Source: an uncultured Mucispirillum sp. (GTDB taxonomy: Bacteria; Chrysiogenota; Deferribacteres; Deferribacterales; Mucispirillaceae). Taken from it: 64,000 nucleotides of DNA. The notes beneath the pieces were generated by a model. That model made no database searches. It was given only the letters and a program-made list of their open reading frames with translations, and was not told the DNA's origin. The DNA lies in the NCBI GenBank assembly GCA_944324495.1, contig CALUWN010000006.1:1-64000 (forward strand). Direction: 5' to 3'. Positions 60,237-64,000 of this stretch are shown here, in pieces (the first letter of the stretch is position 1; every line of letters starts with the position of its first letter). A program made the position numbers and the translations under genes.

Positions 60237-62640
60237 AAAGGATACAGAAAAAGCCGTATGTGCTCACTGTTCTTCAGAAGTTAATCCAAAACGAGCAATA
60301 AAGGAAGATGATAAATACTTTTGCTGCGAAGGTTGCAGGTCTGTTTATCATTTAATTAATGATGAAGGCTTTGGCTCATTTTATACAAAAAGGACAGACT
60401 GGGAAGATGCCCCACCAGCAGAGCAGGTGGAAGCTGATGAAGAATATTTTGAAACATCAATAAAACCTTTAAAAAATGGTGATTTAGAGTTATCTATAGT
60501 AATTTCAGGGATTCGTTGTGCAGCCTGTGTTTGGCTTATTGAGTCATCTGCTCAAAAAGATGAACGCATTAAGATGTTCCGCATTAACTATGCAAACCAT
60601 AAAGCAAAAATTATCTTTAATCCACAGGACATATCAGTTAAAGAGGTTTTACAAAAAATTACACGCCTTGGATACTGCCCATTACCGTCAACCAATATAG
60701 AATCAATCCACGATAAAGAGCGTAAGGATTATTTTTACAGGTTTGGAGTAGCTGCGTTTTTTACTATGCAGGTAATGATGTATTCTATCGCTAATTATAC
60801 AGGCTACTTTAAAGGAATGGATGAAAATTTATATTTTCTTTTTAAACTTTTATCATGGGCTCTGGCTACTCCAGTACTTTTATATTCAGCAGCTCCATTT
60901 TTTCAAAAAAGCTTTGCTGCTATAAAGCATTTTCATTTTACTATGGATACATTGGTAGCCTTAGGAGCAGGAACTTCATATTTATATAGTGTGGCAGCAA
61001 TATTTTTAGGTTATGAAACATACTTTGATACATCTGTAATGATAATAACATTAATATTATTAGGCAGATTTATTGAAGCTGGAGCAAAACAAAAGGGTAG
61101 TAATGCAGTTGCTAAACTATTATCATTAAAACCAAAAAATGTTAAAAAAGTATTAAAAGATGAAAATGGAGAATATTCTTTTGTAACAATACCAATAGAG
61201 CAGCTTAACAAAGACGAACTCTTTGAAATATCTGCAGGAAATAATGTGGCAGCAGATGGCAAAATTATTTCAGGATTTTGTGAAATAGATGAATCTATGC
61301 TTACAGGTGAGCCTATGCCTGTTGAAAAACAGGAGGGAGCAGAAGTATATGCGGGTACAAAAGTAATTAATGGTACATGTATTGTAATGGCAGAAAGAGT
61401 AGGGCAGGATAGCTTTCTTTCAAAAATTGCAGCATCAGTTGATGATGCTCAAAGCTCTAAAGCACCGATACAAGATGTGGCAGATAATTTTATTGGTAAA
61501 TTTGTACCATTTGTATTGATTGTTGCATTATCAACTTTTCTGTACTGGTATTTATTTGCTTCAAATGGAGCAGAATTATCTATTATGCGTGCTGTATCTG
61601 TGCTTGTAATAGCCTGCCCATGTGCTATGGGGCTTGCAACTCCACTTGCCATTATTTCATCATCTACTAAACTTTCAGAAACTGGTATAATTTTTAAAAA
61701 TGGTGAAGCAATAGAACGATTTGCATATGTAAATGACTTTTATTTTGATAAAACAGGAACTATTACAAAAGGTGATATGAGTGTTAGTGAATACAAGCTT
61801 ATTACTAACTGTTCATCAATTATTAACTTAATAACTTCTGCTGCATTTTATTCAAAACACCCAGCATCAAAAGCAATATCACTCTTAAATAATGAACTAT
61901 TTACATATGAAACTTTTGAAGAAAAAGCGGGTGAGGGTATAGATGCTAGAATAAAAGGTAACCATGTATTAATCGGTTCAAGAAAATTTTTAACTAAAAA
62001 TAATATATTAATTTCTAAAGAATATGAAGAAGTTGTAAATGATTATTTAGAAAAAGGTTTAACTTTAGTATTTGTTTCAGTTAACAGTATTTTTGTTGGT
62101 ATATATGGTATTTCTGATACAATAAGGCAGGAAGCAGCAGATACTATAGCAGAACTTCAAAAATCAGGAAATACAATATCTATTATAACTGGTGATAATG
62201 AAAAATCTGCTGGTATTATATTAGGTAAAGCAGGAATTAATGCAAATATTATCGCAAATGTTTCTCCATTTGATAAAGGCAAAATTTTACAGAGTGCAGT
62301 AGATACTAAAAAAACTGTTATGATAGGTGATGGTATTAATGATGCAATTGCTCTAACTTCTGCAAGTGTGGGAATATCTATGAGAAATTCTACTGATATT
62401 TCTATGGAAAGTGCATCTGCAGTTTTGCTTCGTAATGATTTATCAATAATCAGTAAATCTCATAAAATATGTAAAAAAACACTCAAGATTATAAAAGAGA
62501 ATTTGTTTTGGGCTTTTTCATATAATATTATTGCAATACCTTTGGCTGTTTCTGGGTTAATACATCCTGTAATGAGTGCAGCATTTATGAGTTTTAGTTC
62601 ATTATTTGTTGTAACAAATTCAATGCGTATTAGAAAATGA
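60223..62640 (+). CDS. ccoI: Copper-exporting P1B-type ATPase CcoI (FixI-like)
   Basis: The 805-residue membrane ATPase moves Cu(I) for cbb3 oxidase assembly. An N-terminal zinc-ribbon-like part (CAHCSSEVNPKRAI, FCCEGCRSVYHL) and a heavy-metal domain with GIRCAACVWLI (near 100) are followed by eight helices. VIACPCAMGLATPLA contains the CPC metal site, DKTGTITKGD the phosphorylated Asp, SKHPASKAI the HP motif, and MIGDGINDAIAL the hinge motif. Starts at 60208, 60211, 60214 and 60223 are all in frame; I prefer 60223 (MNQNKKD), overlapping ccoS by 14 bases. It ends 4 bases from a convergent gene. Confidence 0.93.
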   Translation: MNQNKKDTEKAVCAHCSSEVNPKRAIKEDDKYFCCEGCRSVYHLINDEGFGSFYTKRTDWEDAPPAEQVEADEEYFETSIKPLKNGDLELSIVISGIRCAACVWLIESSAQKDERIKMFRINYANHKAKIIFNPQDISVKEVLQKITRLGYCPLPSTNIESIHDKERKDYFYRFGVAAFFTMQVMMYSIANYTGYFKGMDENLYFLFKLLSWALATPVLLYSAAPFFQKSFAAIKHFHFTMDTLVALGAGTSYLYSVAAIFLGYETYFDTSVMIITLILLGRFIEAGAKQKGSNAVAKLLSLKPKNVKKVLKDENGEYSFVTIPIEQLNKDELFEISAGNNVAADGKIISGFCEIDESMLTGEPMPVEKQEGAEVYAGTKVINGTCIVMAERVGQDSFLSKIAASVDDAQSSKAPIQDVADNFIGKFVPFVLIVALSTFLYWYLFASNGAELSIMRAVSVLVIACPCAMGLATPLAIISSSTKLSETGIIFKNGEAIERFAYVNDFYFDKTGTITKGDMSVSEYKLITNCSSIINLITSAAFYSKHPASKAISLLNNELFTYETFEEKAGEGIDARIKGNHVLIGSRKFLTKNNILISKEYEEVVNDYLEKGLTLVFVSVNSIFVGIYGISDTIRQEAADTIAELQKSGNTISIITGDNEKSAGIILGKAGINANIIANVSPFDKGKILQSAVDTKKTVMIGDGINDAIALTSASVGISMRNSTDISMESASAVLLRNDLSIISKSHKICKKTLKIIKENLFWAFSYNIIAIPLAVSGLIHPVMSAAFMSFSSLFVVTNSMRIRK

Positions 62641-62644
62641 AATA

Positions 62645-63580
62645 TTAAAACTCTAAAAATTTAGAACATAAGATTCCATATTCTCTATTTAGTACAGGTA
62701 TATTATTAATAACAGGATATATCAATAAACAATTGTGACAGTAAAATTGGTTATTATGATATTTAAGAGTCTTTTTACAAATAGGGCAGGCGTAAACAGA
62801 TTGATTTTCTGTTGTTTCTGTGTTTTTCTCAATAATTATTATTTCACTCATATTTTTATCCATAGATATATCAAACAGTTCATACCTAATAACTTTATAC
62901 CCTAATGCTATAGCTGTACTATGTAATTTTGTGATATATTTATGTTTTAAAATATTTTCTTTTGTAGCATCACTACCAAGATTGTAAGAAGGCTCTATCA
63001 TTAATAAATATTTTTTTGTAACTCTGTATAATTCTTGCAATATATCTTTTTCTTTATTAGTATTAGGTTCTATAGCATGGCAAGTAAACACCAAATCTAT
63101 GGATGAATCTGCAAATGGTAAATCAAATATATTACCAGTTACAAAACTGCTGTTATGTTGTGAGAATTCTTTTGAATAAAAATTTGAAGCATACAACACT
63201 CTAGAAAGTGATATATCAACCCCATAAATTTGTTGTGGTATTTTTTTTGAATTTTTCATTATGCCATGAAGCGTCGTAGCTTCCCCAGTACCAGCATCAA
63301 GTATAGAATTATAATCTAACGAATCAAAAATATTTGCTGCTGCTTCATACCATAAATTGTGGTATTCTACATTATCAATTTCCTCAAGAGCATAATCATT
63401 TGTTTTCCTTCTTACTAAAACAGGAACATGAGAAAGGTTTTTATAACCTTTAATATAACTACCAGCCTGCATATCATATGAACATTTAATAATATCTTTA
63501 TCATTAAAATCAATATTATGATTATCCCTAAGATATTCCATTATATTTATTTTTTTATCATATAATTCTTTTAATGTCAT
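62645..63580 (-). CDS. SAM-dependent methyltransferase with C-terminal zinc-ribbon (Trm112-like) tail
   Basis: The 311-residue cytoplasmic protein has a class I methyltransferase core: NSILDAGTGEATTLHGIM (near 91-108; the SAM loop DAGTG), IYGVDISLSRVLYA (motif II) and NIFDLPFADSSIDLVFTCHA (motif III/IV). A C-terminal zinc-binding segment contains CPICKKTLKYHNNQFYCHNC and then YPVINNIPVL, typical of Trm112p-like tails. I chose the ATG at 63580 because GGAGG lies just upstream; an ATG at 63595 overlaps that ribosome site. Target unknown. Convergent with ccoI. Confidence 0.82.
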   Translation of the reverse strand: MTLKELYDKKINIMEYLRDNHNIDFNDKDIIKCSYDMQAGSYIKGYKNLSHVPVLVRRKTNDYALEEIDNVEYHNLWYEAAANIFDSLDYNSILDAGTGEATTLHGIMKNSKKIPQQIYGVDISLSRVLYASNFYSKEFSQHNSSFVTGNIFDLPFADSSIDLVFTCHAIEPNTNKEKDILQELYRVTKKYLLMIEPSYNLGSDATKENILKHKYITKLHSTAIALGYKVIRYELFDISMDKNMSEIIIIEKNTETTENQSVYACPICKKTLKYHNNQFYCHNCLLIYPVINNIPVLNREYGILCSKFLEF

Positions 63581-63604
63581 ATTACAAGCCTCCATATAAT
63601 ATAT

Positions 63605-64000
63605 TTAGTAGCTAAAGTTATATCCCAAATATATAATATATATACCCATAAAAAATAGCAATAGGGAAGTAATATGTTTAAAGTATTTGACATATCTCAT
63701 AATATATGAGCCTAGTACAGCCAATGTCATCATGGCAAAAGTAGTTCCAATACCAAATGATGCCATCATTGAAGCTCCTGTATACCAAGAACCAGAGGAC
63801 ATAGCACCTATTAAAGCACTAACTGTTAACCCACATGGTAGAAAACCTAAAATTATACCATATACAAAAGGGTTTTTTGGTGTATACTTTTTTAAGGTAT
63901 TCATAATAGGTAGTTTTGCAAGAAAATTTAAAGAACTTATATTTAGGAAATACATTAAAGCAAAAACTATTAAAATAGAGCCACCAATATATGCAGTGAA
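63605..64000 (-). CDS. TauE/SafE-like (DsbD_2) membrane protein, C-terminal part
   Basis: The reading frame stays open to the window edge, so the gene is cut; 131 residues are visible. Five hydrophobic segments are seen, including GIILGFLPCGLTVSALIGAM, with the PCGL motif characteristic of the sulfite exporter TauE/SafE and DsbD transmembrane family, and MASFGIGTTFAMM. Members of this family lie close to ccoGHIS in many bacteria and act in copper handling or thiol/sulfite transport. An internal ATG at 63955 is not the real start because a hydrophobic helix precedes it. It ends 24 bases before the methyltransferase. Confidence 0.82.
   Translation of the reverse strand, partial: FTAYIGGSILIVFALMYFLNISSLNFLAKLPIMNTLKKYTPKNPFVYGIILGFLPCGLTVSALIGAMSSGSWYTGASMMASFGIGTTFAMMTLAVLGSYIMRYVKYFKHITSLLLFFMGIYIIYLGYNFSY

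Noticed and set aside
1-64000. tRNA and rRNA genes
   Set aside because: I saw no T-loop/acceptor patterns or rRNA segments in intergenic stretches; a covariance search could still find a divergent one.

Overview
The window is a strongly A+T-rich bacterial chromosome segment carrying about 54 protein-coding genes and no recognisable rRNA or tRNA. LptD, ADP-heptose synthesis (HldE, HldD), a heptosyltransferase, outer-membrane beta-barrels ending in an aromatic residue and a TpsB/TpsA pair indicate a didermic LPS-bearing organism. A cbb3 oxidase as the visible terminal oxidase suggests microaerobic respiration. The gene mix and base composition resemble a host-associated Deferribacterota (Mucispirillum-like), but this is an inference from overall character, not a marker-gene assignment.

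Layout. 1-2.5 kb: an ATPase / PD-(D/E)XK-like gene pair bracketed by two near-identical direct copies of a dispersed repeat. 2.5-8 kb: envelope accessory region with three lipoproteins, two outer-membrane barrels and long intergenic stretches holding more repeat copies. 8.1-13.3 kb: a two-partner secretion locus (tpsB-tpsA). 13.4-21.4 kb: one minus-strand run, pdxA-rsmA-exonuclease-folC-lptD-FlgT_N-like-DHH phosphoesterase-rubredoxin, closed by a terminator. 21.6-44.4 kb: a long plus-strand housekeeping run: FAD/Fe-S oxidoreductase, two envelope proteins, hldE-hldD-heptosyltransferase-sugar transferase, miaB, bifunctional nuclease, acyl-CoA ligase, yfiH/yggS/yggT, PIN-TRAM-ispD, M50 protease, trpS, scpA-scpB-rluB, queD. 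44.5-53.1 kb: a tightly coupled seven-gene operon of four cobalamin-binding radical SAM proteins, two GNAT-like proteins and a GH3-family acyl-adenylating enzyme. 53.1-55.5 kb: gamma-carbonic anhydrase and panB-panC. 55.7-62.6 kb: cbb3 oxidase structural and assembly genes. 62.6-64 kb: a methyltransferase and a TauE/SafE-like membrane protein cut by the window edge.

Two short genes are easily missed: rubredoxin (54 aa, 13411-13575 minus) and ccoS (51 aa, 60081-60236 plus).

Most likely undescribed system: the 44.5-53.1 kb operon. It combines an acid-activating enzyme, acyl/acetyltransferase-like proteins and four B12 radical SAM enzymes, has its own sigma70-type promoter, and its first gene appears to start at an ATC codon. 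It has no carrier protein, transporter or regulator, which suggests a small-molecule or lipid-modifying pathway whose product I cannot name. Second: the repeat-flanked ATPase/nuclease-like pair, a plausible defence module. Third: a rearranged cbb3 oxidase in which the mono-haem CcoO carries an extra cytochrome c domain while CcoP is reduced to its membrane anchor, with two CcoS-like small proteins whose acidic tails overlap the starts of ccoG and ccoI.
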